Assembly: GCA_002388665.1 (NCBI GenBank)
Contig: DGMY01000036.1
Coordinates: forward strand, 1 to 11,400
Reading direction: 5' to 3'
Length of the DNA: 11,400 nt
Origin: Opitutia bacterium UBA4506
Lineage (GTDB): Bacteria; Verrucomicrobiota; Verrucomicrobiia; Opitutales; Puniceicoccaceae
The notes below the pieces were generated by a model. It made no database searches. It worked only from the letters and a program-made list of their open reading frames with translations, and was not told the origin of the DNA. Position numbers and translations under genes: made by a program. This document shows positions 1 through 5,583 of the stretch, piece by piece; the first letter of the stretch is position 1; every line of letters starts with the position of its first letter.

Positions 1-373
1 CTCTTAGCGTAAAATTCAGTGCGGAGACATCGGTTCCCGCAGATTGAAGTGCGGCCAAAGCCGCCGCGGATTCTCCCTTGTCGATGCGCACCAGCAGTAG
101 TTCGACGGCTTTCAATTCAAAGTCCACGCAATGCTCTACATCGGAAAGACAACTCACTTGTGCGGATTCCTGTGCCGATCCCCGTGCGCCCTGTGCGGTT
201 CCACCAACGCAAACAGGGGAACAGCCAAACCCCTTTCCGGAAACAATCTCCGGGTGAAGCATAGAGTTTTTGTTGAGGCACAGCAGCAAGACCCCGACGC
301 CACCAAAGACGGCGTTCCAGGCAAAGAGGCTCAATAGAGCGGCTACTGTGATTTTGCGTTTCACGAACCACAT
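1..373 (-). CDS. Partial secreted/membrane-anchored protein with conserved-looking cysteines, unknown function
   Basis: An open frame runs from ATG at 373 to the window edge with no stop (124 codons visible), so the C-terminus is missing. Residues about 5-32 form one hydrophobic segment after a basic start (MWFVKRKITV), which fits a signal peptide or membrane anchor. The exported part has cysteines at CLNKNS, GCSPVC, SCLSD and EHCVDFELK. The CxxxxEHC-VDFELK pattern recalls small exported Cys-containing proteins seen beside metal-efflux operons; that resemblance is from memory and was not searched. The start is not certain, because no good Shine-Dalgarno site precedes the ATG, and GTG is the fourth codon. 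It lies 177 bp beyond the anti-sigma-like gene on the same strand. It could be the first gene of a second metal operon lying outside the window. The frame is convincing; the function is unknown. Confidence 0.55.
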   Translation of the reverse strand, partial: MWFVKRKITVAALLSLFAWNAVFGGVGVLLLCLNKNSMLHPEIVSGKGFGCSPVCVGGTAQGARGSAQESAQVSCLSDVEHCVDFELKAVELLLVRIDKGESAAALAALQSAGTDVSALNFTLR

Positions 374-387
374 CTAGTTACCGAGAT

Positions 388-401
388 TTGATTTAAGTCA
401 A
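388..401. promoter_or_regulatory. FNR/Dnr-like palindrome upstream of the left-edge gene
   Basis: TTGATTTAAGTCAA on the plus strand is a near-perfect dyad. It matches the FNR consensus TTGAT-N4-ATCAA at 9 of 10 half-site bases, and the variant half (GTCAA) is typical of Dnr/NnrR-type sites. Its centre is about 21 bases upstream of the ATG at 373. That is too close for a classical activator site at -41.5 unless the true start is further in, so a repressor role or chance is possible. TTGACT inside it could also be read as a -35 box, but no good -10 follows at 17 bp. Confidence 0.22.
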
Positions 402-550
402 GGTTTTGTATTCTTATTTTCCGAATCATCATTTGGAAGTCAGGCGGTGGGACTCAAAATATCCATCAGCCTACATGCCGTTTCCGTCCTACGGCGCGAC
501 CGACTAAAGGAAACCTTTCAAATTGCCGAATGAATGCGATTACAAACTGG

Positions 551-1435
551 CTAGTCCCACCCCGGGCATTGTTCCATCCACTCACGGTAACTGCGCCGTG
601 CTGGTTCCGGGGCGGCTCGCTCCTCTCCGTAGGCGCTCCCGCTCCCGGCGGGGGCGGAACGCGAACAGTTGGGGCAAGCGGGCGGAGCCATCCGCGCATC
701 ACGCATCACTCCTTCCATCCAGCGCATGCGCCGGCCACACATCTCGGCAACCGGCTCGAGCGCTCTTTGTATTTCGGGAGACGCATTCTGCCGCACCGTC
801 TCAATGACGTTTTTCTGATGCGCGGTAAGGTATCCGACATGGCTGAGCAATTTGGTGCGTTCCTCCGGCGGGAGGTCGAGCGCTTCATCAAGGGCCAGTT
901 TCGCCTCTTCCAGCATTTGCCTGAACAACCCGTCATCGACGACGCCGGCCCGATGATACTTTTTCAGTGCCTCGGTGAAGCGTTCTTCCGAAAAAGCGAT
1001 TCGCAGTTCGGCTTCGTTGTTGTCGTTCATCGAAATGCTCAGGCGAACCTTTTCCACAAAGCGTTTGACGGGATAGAGGACATCCCCCGGCACGGTGTCG
1101 GCTGAAGCCGCCGTGAAACCAAACCCAAGCGCGAAAACCAGTGCCATACTTGCCGCAAGTCGCAGCAGCATGGACTGGGAGGGCAAAACGGACTTTATTC
1201 GCGGTCGCTCCTGCGCGGACTCCGGGCGCGCGTCAACCGTTTGCGAGAGGGAACGCATCAAATCCTCGATGACCAGCGGAGGATCGGGCAAGGCTTGCAG
1301 TCCGTCGGCCATTTCCAGCAATGGGCGCAGTTCACCGGCTATTTGGGGATGGTCTTCCAGGACGGCGTCAATGCTTCGGCCTGCGTGCATCTGTTCGATG
1401 CAGTGTTCAAGGATGGTATCGAAATTATCATTCAT
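551..1435 (-). CDS. DUF5667-type membrane protein, probable anti-sigma factor
   Basis: The 294-residue protein has three parts. Residues 1-85 are a cytoplasmic segment (MNDNFDTILEHCIEQM, then a PQIAGELRPLLEMADGL stretch) that resembles the N-terminal region of proteins paired with ECF sigma factors. Residues about 89-112 are a single membrane helix. The outer part opens with ADTVPGDVLYPVKRFVEKV, the hallmark start of DUF5667, followed by long amphipathic helices to about residue 220. The tail carries a CPNC motif (residues 254-257) and further cysteines at 12, 233 and 290. Its ATG overlaps the stop of the sigma gene by 4 bases (ATGA), so the two are translationally coupled; GGAG lies 7 bases upstream. 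By position and topology it most likely holds the sigma factor at the membrane. Direct evidence for sigma binding, such as a zinc-binding HxxxCxxC anti-sigma domain, is not visible. Confidence 0.72.
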   Translation of the reverse strand: MNDNFDTILEHCIEQMHAGRSIDAVLEDHPQIAGELRPLLEMADGLQALPDPPLVIEDLMRSLSQTVDARPESAQERPRIKSVLPSQSMLLRLAASMALVFALGFGFTAASADTVPGDVLYPVKRFVEKVRLSISMNDNNEAELRIAFSEERFTEALKKYHRAGVVDDGLFRQMLEEAKLALDEALDLPPEERTKLLSHVGYLTAHQKNVIETVRQNASPEIQRALEPVAEMCGRRMRWMEGVMRDARMAPPACPNCSRSAPAGSGSAYGEERAAPEPARRSYREWMEQCPGWD

Positions 1436-1986
1436 TGTCCGGCTCCTTCCTGTTCCATGATGTCGCGCATGGCTTTGAGTGCGCGGAACTGCATCGCGCG
1501 GAGGGCGTTCGCGCTCTGTCCCGTGATCTCTCCAATTTCAGAATTGCTCAGCCCTTGCACAAACTTGAGGGTCAGAAATTCACGATGTTCGTCACTGACT
1601 TTGCTCAGTGCGGCTTGCACATCGAGGCGAACGCCAGCCGTTTGGCTTATGTCCTTTCCGTGTGTGAGGTTCTCGGCCATGTCATCGGTCAGTTCGCTTT
1701 CGGGGCGCGCCTGCTTGTGGCGGGTGCTGTCGATAATCACATTTCGAGCGATCCGATACATCCAAGGCTCGAATCTGCCGCGTTGCCGGTCGATGGAATG
1801 CATGATTTTGAGAATCACTGTGCCCGCAAGGTCGCCCGCCGAGTCCGCCCCGACACGGTAATGCATAAACCGAAGGATTTTTGGATAGGAATACGCGCAG
1901 AGTTTGGAAAGCGCCTCCGGGTCTTTCTCGCGGGCGGATTGTATGCATGGCTCTATGCTGGCTGCGGATTTTTTCGCTTCTGGCAT
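1432..1986 (-). CDS. ECF-type RNA polymerase sigma factor
   Basis: A sigma-70-family extracytoplasmic-function factor of 184 residues that would direct RNA polymerase to a dedicated promoter set. Region 2 spans about residues 30-90 and includes the typical RFEPWMYRIARNVIIDSTR stretch. Region 4 spans about 122-172 (ALSKVSDEHREFLTLKF, then GLSNSEIGEITGQSANALRA), the helix-turn-helix for the -35 element. I place the start at ATG 1986. An in-frame GTG at 2034 would give 16 more residues, but it lies inside a strong hairpin (2004-2043) that looks like the terminator of the preceding gene. The GAGG before ATG 1986 is only one base away, so the ribosome site is poor. The gene is followed directly by the anti-sigma-like gene. 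Its targets are unknown; metal or envelope stress is an inference from the neighbours. Confidence 0.85.
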   Translation of the reverse strand: MPEAKKSAASIEPCIQSAREKDPEALSKLCAYSYPKILRFMHYRVGADSAGDLAGTVILKIMHSIDRQRGRFEPWMYRIARNVIIDSTRHKQARPESELTDDMAENLTHGKDISQTAGVRLDVQAALSKVSDEHREFLTLKFVQGLSNSEIGEITGQSANALRAMQFRALKAMRDIMEQEGAGQ

Positions 1987-2003
1987 ACCTCGGCTTTGGA
2001 GCA

Positions 2004-2043
2004 AACGGGCATGGGAGACAATACCCGTCTCCACATGCCCGTT
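2004..2043 (-). terminator. Terminator-like hairpin after the Cys-rich protein gene
   Basis: On the minus strand AACGGGCATGTGGAGAC pairs with GTCTCCCATGCCCGTT around the 7-base loop GGGTATT. The stem is about 16 bp with one bulged T. It begins 12 bases after the stop of the Cys-rich gene and is followed by only TTTGC, so the U-tract is short. It may be a leaky terminator or attenuator that sets the ratio between the Cys-rich gene and the sigma/anti-sigma pair. It also argues against the upstream GTG start of the sigma gene. Confidence 0.6.
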
Positions 2044-2055
2044 GTGTTCGGTTTT

Positions 2056-2454
2056 CTAGCAGCAGACCTTGCCGTTGGCATCGCTATCCGAACGCCCGTC
2101 GCAGCGGTCTTCGTGTCCGGGGATCCAACTATACCAGTGGCCGCAACGGTTTTGCTTTGAGCCATCCTGCGCGGAACCAGTGCCACGGGTGCCGGAGTGG
2201 TGTTCGCAATTCGACATCATAGCGGCACATTTCTGCGAGTGGAGGCCTTGGCATTGCACATGGGAGCATGCGTCCGACCCAAGGGGACATGCGTCCGGCT
2301 CATGGGGGCAAACGTTCGCCGCCTGGACGTCCTGTTTGGTCGTTTCGGGCTGCATCGTTTCCGGTTGATCGGCCTCATTCGCCGCCCAGAGACTGGTGGC
2401 GAGTCCCACGACGGCCAGCGCTGTCAGTAATATTTTCGTTCCTGCTTTCATCAT
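2056..2454 (-). CDS. Secreted Cys/His-rich protein, probable metal binder
   Basis: I do not recognise a named family. From ATG 2454 the protein has 132 residues: a signal peptide (basic start, hydrophobic core KILLTALAVVGLATSLWA, likely cut near residue 24-25), then a mature part with ten cysteines (49, 56, 63, 68, 76, 83, 104, 118, 131, 132) and several histidines. Cysteines 49, 56 and 63 repeat every seven residues with the same setting (CPHEPDA, CPLGSDA, CSHVQ), and the chain ends in a double cysteine. Such density suggests thiolate metal binding or a disulfide-rich exported protein; periplasmic metal capture is inferred from the neighbouring exporters. The start is favoured by AAGGA 5 bases upstream. 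A longer frame from 2505 exists but lacks this site and would spoil the signal peptide. A hairpin follows its stop; the sigma gene is next. Confidence 0.65.
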   Translation of the reverse strand: MMKAGTKILLTALAVVGLATSLWAANEADQPETMQPETTKQDVQAANVCPHEPDACPLGSDACSHVQCQGLHSQKCAAMMSNCEHHSGTRGTGSAQDGSKQNRCGHWYSWIPGHEDRCDGRSDSDANGKVCC

Positions 2455-2512
2455 TTTGTTCCTTTCATTGTTTGAGTGTGTGAGAAGGCGCGAAGGTGCC
2501 TTCATTGACTAA

Positions 2513-2538
2513 GACGGATGCGAGGGGTGGAACGTTAC
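2513..2538 (-). promoter_or_regulatory. Candidate ECF-type promoter before the Cys-rich gene
   Basis: On the minus strand GTAAC is followed after 17 bases by CGTC, an arrangement like ECF promoters (AAC in the -35, CGTC in the -10). It would start transcription near 2505, about 50 bases before ATG 2454. Short motifs like this arise by chance, so this is only a candidate for self-regulation by the sigma factor encoded downstream. Confidence 0.2.
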
Positions 2539-2557
2539 GCGGAAAATCTGAATTTTT

Positions 2558-2584
2558 CCTCCCGCTCATCCGTGAGCACCGAGG
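2558..2584. other. Two-tier hairpin downstream of the CDF gene
   Basis: The inner stem GCTCA/TGAGC with a 4-base loop is stacked on an outer CCTC/GAGG stem, separated by a small internal loop. It lies 31 bases after the stop of the CDF gene. No U-tract follows on the minus strand, so it is a weak terminator candidate or a leader structure for the Cys-rich gene. The rest of the 2455-2614 gap holds no other feature I can support except the promoter candidate. Confidence 0.3.
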
Positions 2585-2614
2585 CGACCAACTCATTGGA
2601 TAAATCAAATTTCC

Positions 2615-3532
2615 CTAAGTGCAGTTACCCTCGGTGTCGTCCCGGCAGTCTTTGTCGGCCGATTCCATCTCCAGAGTGCTGTGGGTGATCGAAAAGCGCT
2701 CGTCGAGGTGCTCTTTGATCGTCGTTTTCAGCGACTCTACTTCCTCCATGCTGCGGTTTTCGCCGATCACGACATGCGCCTCCAGTGCCCGGTGGTGCTC
2801 GTCGAGTTCCCAGACGTGGATGTGGTGAACGTTCTCGACCCCGTCGAGATCTTCCAAAGCTTCCTTGATTTCATCCAGAGAGAGCTCCGGCGGTGTGCCT
2901 TCCATCAGGATGCGGGACGTCTTCTTGAGCATGCCGAATGACATGTAGAGGATGTAGCCCGCAATACCGAGCGAGATCAGGGGATCGACCCACGACCAGT
3001 CCAGCCAGTAGATGGTCGCGCCACCGATGAGAACGGCAACCGAGGCGCCGGCGTCGGTCAGATTGTGAAGGAAGGCGGCCTTCACGTTCAGGCTGCCCTT
3101 GGACATCGCCCAGAGCAGCCAGGCCGTGACCACATCCACGACGACGGCGACGCCTGCGGCCGCCATGATCCAGCCGCCGAGCAGCGGCTCCGGCTCGAAT
3201 ATCCAGCGGACGGCTTCGTAAACGAGGTAAAGGCCGACTAGGATGAGCGCGGTGAGTTGGATCATCGCGCCGATCAATTCGGCCCTTCGGTAGCCGAAGG
3301 TGTATTTCGCGTCGGCACCCTTTTTCGATATTTTGCGAGCGATGTAGGCGATGAGCAGGGCGGCCGCGTCGTTGGTATTATGGGCGGCGTCGGCCATGAG
3401 CGCCACGCTACCCGCGATCACCCCGCCGACAAACTCGAAGGCCGAGAGCCCGAGGTTGACGATGATGCACCACAGCAGGACGCTATCGCTGACGTTCTCG
3501 CTGCTATGTGAGTGGTTGTGGTTATGAGACAT
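2615..3532 (-). CDS. Cation diffusion facilitator (CzcD/ZnT-like) zinc exporter
   Basis: An inner-membrane proton-coupled exporter of divalent metal from cytoplasm to periplasm. From ATG 3532 the protein has 305 residues, typical for the family. It starts with a His-rich tail (MSHNHNHSHS), then six membrane helices. The intramembrane metal site is the HD-HD type: H51 and D55 in helix 2 (ADAAHNTND) and H156 and D160 in helix 5 (FLHNLTD), the pattern associated with zinc selectivity. The cytoplasmic C-terminal domain has the usual HHIHVWEL stretch (236-243), H253 and THSTLE (284-289). The tail DCRDDTEGNCT adds two cysteines. The longer frame from 3625 adds 31 residues inside the preceding gene and is unlikely; GGAG lies about 10 bases before the chosen ATG. 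The start overlaps the end of the SRPBCC gene by 11 bases, so the two are probably co-transcribed and coupled. Zinc is the best guess; cobalt or cadmium are possible. Confidence 0.93.
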   Translation of the reverse strand: MSHNHNHSHSSENVSDSVLLWCIIVNLGLSAFEFVGGVIAGSVALMADAAHNTNDAAALLIAYIARKISKKGADAKYTFGYRRAELIGAMIQLTALILVGLYLVYEAVRWIFEPEPLLGGWIMAAAGVAVVVDVVTAWLLWAMSKGSLNVKAAFLHNLTDAGASVAVLIGGATIYWLDWSWVDPLISLGIAGYILYMSFGMLKKTSRILMEGTPPELSLDEIKEALEDLDGVENVHHIHVWELDEHHRALEAHVVIGENRSMEEVESLKTTIKEHLDERFSITHSTLEMESADKDCRDDTEGNCT

Positions 3533-4025
3533 TTTTTCGATTCTCCAATTGATCCTTGTAGTAGCCAAGCTCAGTCCTGAAATGTTTAGAGATCGCTCTT
3601 TTGTGGCCGAATAGATGGAGCACAAACCACCTGAAGAACAGACCCTTCAAATTGCCATGATTGAAGATCCAGAAATCATGCCGAAGCGTAATCCCCTCTT
3701 TCTCCGCTTCGATGAGAAAAGTGCCCCCAAGCTCCAACTTGAAGTTCGTCCTGCAGATATCATAATTGGCCACCGTGCTCCACGAGAAAGCCTTCTCCTT
3801 GGTCACGTCTTCTAATTTAGCGATATATTCCACCGTCGCCCGGCCGACCTTTTCGCGCTGCCAGTAGGCGAAGCCATCGCAGATATGTCGTTTGTATTGC
3901 CCCAAAACCATGATCTCCAAATGGTCGGGGTTCGAATTGAGCCAGGTTTCTTCGAAGTTTGAAATCAGTTTCCAAGCTGCTTTAGGAGTCGCTTTGACAG
4001 GCACCGATTCGGTGAGGGTCAACAT
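3522..4025 (-). CDS. SRPBCC/START-fold protein, 5' end altered by IS insertion
   Basis: The region from ATG 4025 encodes 167 residues with the look of the SRPBCC (polyketide cyclase/START-like) superfamily: an initial strand and helix MLTLTESVPVKATPKAAWKL, a curved-sheet middle (GFAYWQREKVGRATVEYIAK), and a C-terminal helix with HFRTELGYYKDQLE. This fold binds hydrophobic ligands in a cavity; the ligand here is unknown. The frame stays open through the left end of the IS element (starts ATG 4058, ATG 4070, TTG 4085). Removing the IS and one copy of the 9-bp duplication joins it in frame to an upstream ATG at 5533 or 5509, so the original gene was probably 10 or 18 residues longer. ATG 4025 lies outside the IS and has AAGG 10 bases upstream. 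The domain looks whole, so the gene may still be expressed from a substitute start. It overlaps the CDF gene by 11 bases. Confidence 0.62.
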   Translation of the reverse strand: MLTLTESVPVKATPKAAWKLISNFEETWLNSNPDHLEIMVLGQYKRHICDGFAYWQREKVGRATVEYIAKLEDVTKEKAFSWSTVANYDICRTNFKLELGGTFLIEAEKEGITLRHDFWIFNHGNLKGLFFRWFVLHLFGHKRAISKHFRTELGYYKDQLENRKNVS

Positions 4026-4040
4026 GCGAGAGAGGCCTTG

Positions 4041-4049
4041 ATGTTTTTT
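4041..4049. repeat. Target-site duplication, left copy
   Basis: ATGTTTTTT lies directly outside the left inverted repeat and is identical to the copy at 5495-5503. On the minus strand it reads AAAAAACAT, encoding the Lys-Lys-His shared by the two halves of the split gene. Confidence 0.85.
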
Positions 4050-4067
4050 CACAGCCATCCCACAGGG
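4050..4067 (+). repeat. IS left terminal inverted repeat
   Basis: CACAGCCATCCCACAGGG reads inward from the left boundary. It differs at one position from the right repeat, and similarity continues with a one-base offset (CATGAC versus ATGAGC). Read on the minus strand, this end supplies in-frame ATG codons to the SRPBCC gene. Confidence 0.85.
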
Positions 4068-4166
4068 CATGACGTGCGAGATCAAGCCTGAGTATTGAAG
4101 CGGGTTGTCGGGTGTGATTGTCTTATTGTCAGAATTGAAAAGTGGCTATTTTGACTATTTTAGAGC

Positions 4167-5417
4167 TCATGCTGTCCCATAGTTTTTCCAGTCGATACCC
4201 GGTAAGAATGCGGCTTGAGGTTGCACACGCATCCTCCACTGACCGCCTGCTGTCCCATAGAAGTCGAGGGTACCTCCGAGATCGAACCTGTCCCAGACCA
4301 CGGCTCGTATCATGGTGAAGATGCGCGCGAAGCTGTGAGGCCAATCCGAGCACCATGCCTGGAAACGCAATAGCAGATACATCAGCAGCGCCGACCAAAG
4401 CTGCCAGCGGATGGCCTGCTTGGAGTGCCCGAGGAAGTCGCAGACCTGCAGGGTCTGCTTGATCTGCTTGAAAAAGACCTCGATGGCCCAACGGCTCTGG
4501 TAGAGTCCGCAGATACTGGAAGCGGCCCAATCGAAGTTGTTGGTCAGGAAGACCATGGTGACCCATTTGCCGTCTACCTCGACCCGTGCGAGGATCCTGC
4601 GCATACGTAGCGGGTAATCGGCTTTGGAGCTTTTCGTTTTGAGCGTGACCTCGTCGTCGCGCAGGATGTTGCCGGAGACTTTGCGCTTTTTGCAGACATG
4701 GTAGCGCATGTTGTCCTTGGCGCGGGTGACCCAGAAAACGCCGCGCGCGGTCAGCGAGAACAGGTGCTTGAAATGGACATAGGCCTTGTCGAAAACGGCG
4801 ATCTCCCCCGCCGCCAGCCTGGCGCACAGGGCGATCATGCGGCTGCTGTCGTGGTGGGAACCTTCTTCAATCACCGCGAACGACGGCAGGAAAGTCTGCA
4901 GGTTCAGGCACAGGTGAAGTTTGGCCGCCGCCTTGCGCCGACGGTGCTTGGCCCAGTCCATGCAGTTGGCGACCAAGGTGATGGTCGAAGAGTCGATGCT
5001 GTAAATGGTCTTCTTGAACCGGCGCGGCAACCCCTTGTAGCGACCCGAAGGGCCGAAGCCCGGGAATTGGTTTTGCAGGTGATCGAGCATCTTCCAGAAC
5101 AACGCCTCCATCATGTCGGCATTGCGCTCCTTGTTCGCATGCGAGAGTCCGTTGCGACTCGGAGGGGTCGCCCCGCGCACGGCGAAAAGCTTCGCGCTGT
5201 GGTGGCGCAAGGCGTCGCACAAATCGTTCAGCCCGATGCAATGAGTGAGCTGGCAATACAACAGGCAGACCACATGGCTCCATGGCGTGAACGTCCGACT
5301 CTTTCTATCCACTCCATACTCAACGGATAAGTTGCGAACCATCCCCACAGGGATGAGCTTGCAAAGCTGATTAAATACGACAGAACTGTGCTTGGTTGGT
5401 TTTGGTTGTTTTTTCAC
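4167..5417 (-). CDS. IS4-family transposase (DDE, YREK signature)
   Basis: The enzyme that cuts and joins the element's ends. From GTG 5417 it has 416 residues. The first part (HSSVVFNQLCKLIP, then FTPWSHVVCLLYCQLT) resembles the N-terminal DUF4372-type domain common in IS4 transposases. The catalytic triad is visible: D142 in IYSIDSSTI, D210 in AVFDKAYVHF, and E313 in the Y-2-R-3-E-6-K signature YQSRWAIEVFFKQIK. GTG 5417 is preferred because AAGGA stands 7 bases before it. An upstream GTG at 5456 would add 13 residues but has no ribosome site. The frame is uninterrupted and of normal length, so the element may be active. It is the only foreign-looking gene in the window. Confidence 0.92.
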   Translation of the reverse strand: MKKQPKPTKHSSVVFNQLCKLIPVGMVRNLSVEYGVDRKSRTFTPWSHVVCLLYCQLTHCIGLNDLCDALRHHSAKLFAVRGATPPSRNGLSHANKERNADMMEALFWKMLDHLQNQFPGFGPSGRYKGLPRRFKKTIYSIDSSTITLVANCMDWAKHRRRKAAAKLHLCLNLQTFLPSFAVIEEGSHHDSSRMIALCARLAAGEIAVFDKAYVHFKHLFSLTARGVFWVTRAKDNMRYHVCKKRKVSGNILRDDEVTLKTKSSKADYPLRMRRILARVEVDGKWVTMVFLTNNFDWAASSICGLYQSRWAIEVFFKQIKQTLQVCDFLGHSKQAIRWQLWSALLMYLLLRFQAWCSDWPHSFARIFTMIRAVVWDRFDLGGTLDFYGTAGGQWRMRVQPQAAFLPGIDWKNYGTA

Positions 5418-5476
5418 ACTGGCTTCCTTGGTCGGAAGCCGCCCAGAGCCAACCACTTTTTAACTTTTTAGCTCAT

Positions 5477-5494
5477 CCCTATGGGATGGCTGTG
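5477..5494 (-). repeat. IS right terminal inverted repeat
   Basis: CACAGCCATCCCATAGGG reads inward from the right boundary, upstream of the transposase start. It contains the self-complementary core CATCCC-ATA-GGGATG when the next bases are included. Confidence 0.85.
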
Positions 5495-5503
5495 ATGTTT
5501 TTT
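5495..5503. repeat. Target-site duplication, right copy
   Basis: ATGTTTTTT lies directly outside the right inverted repeat, identical to the left copy at 4041-4049. This 9-bp duplication fixes the boundaries of the insertion. Confidence 0.85.
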
Positions 5504-5533
5504 AGTCATTTTCGTTCGTCGTTTTCTTTTCAT
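5495..5533 (-). pseudogene. Displaced 5' end of the SRPBCC gene
   Basis: On the minus strand ATG 5533 opens MKRKRRTKMTKKH and then runs into the IS. A second ATG at 5509 gives MTKKH. Deleting the IS and one duplication copy continues this as KKHQGLSRMLTLTESV in the same frame, so this short stretch was very probably the original N-terminus. The start between the two ATGs is undecided, as neither has a clear Shine-Dalgarno site. It lies 50 bases after the stop of the small membrane protein gene. Confidence 0.55.
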
Positions 5534-5583
5534 TGGGGTGTTGCGGGCGTGGTGTATCTGTGAGCAAGTGCCACCGATGGCGC

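Larger units (their letters stand above)
4050..5494 (-). mobile_element. Intact IS4-family insertion sequence (about 1445 bp)
   Basis: A single transposase gene is bounded by terminal inverted repeats: CACAGCCATCCCACAGGG at 4050-4067 on the plus strand and CACAGCCATCCCATAGGG at 5477-5494 read on the minus strand (17 of 18 match). The element is flanked immediately by a 9-bp direct repeat, ATGTTTTTT, at 4041-4049 and 5495-5503. Length, single ORF and 9-bp duplication fit the IS4 family. Unbroken ORF, near-identical ends and identical duplication suggest a fairly recent insertion. It landed in the 5' coding part of the SRPBCC gene. Confidence 0.9.

Noticed and set aside
117..371. 84-codon minus-strand frame at the left edge
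   Set aside because: The frame starting two bases upstream at ATG 373 stays open to the window edge and encodes a signal-like helix and cysteines; the 84-codon frame looks random.
374..550. Search for a terminator after the anti-sigma-like gene
   Set aside because: Only short stems (AAAGG/CCTTT, CCGT/ACGG) without a U-tract were seen.
1987..2034. Longer start of the sigma factor at GTG 2034
   Set aside because: The extension lies within the hairpin at 2004-2043, and the extra residues do not resemble a sigma N-terminus.
530..2160. Long plus-strand open frames (530-1105, 1321-2160) opposite the sigma and anti-sigma genes
   Set aside because: They are antisense to genes with clear domain content and show no recognisable motifs or start signals.
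2485..2502. Hairpin AAGGCGC-GAAG-GTGCCTT upstream of the Cys-rich gene
   Set aside because: A 7-bp stem with a wobble pair and no U-tract; possibly a leader structure, but too weak to list as a feature.
4050..4166. Outward promoter at the left end of the IS
   Set aside because: CTGACA is present, but no convincing -10 box follows at the right distance.
4129..4827. 232-codon minus-strand frame overlapping the transposase
   Set aside because: It is an out-of-frame shadow of the transposase, which carries the DDE and YREK motifs; no programmed frameshift site is evident.
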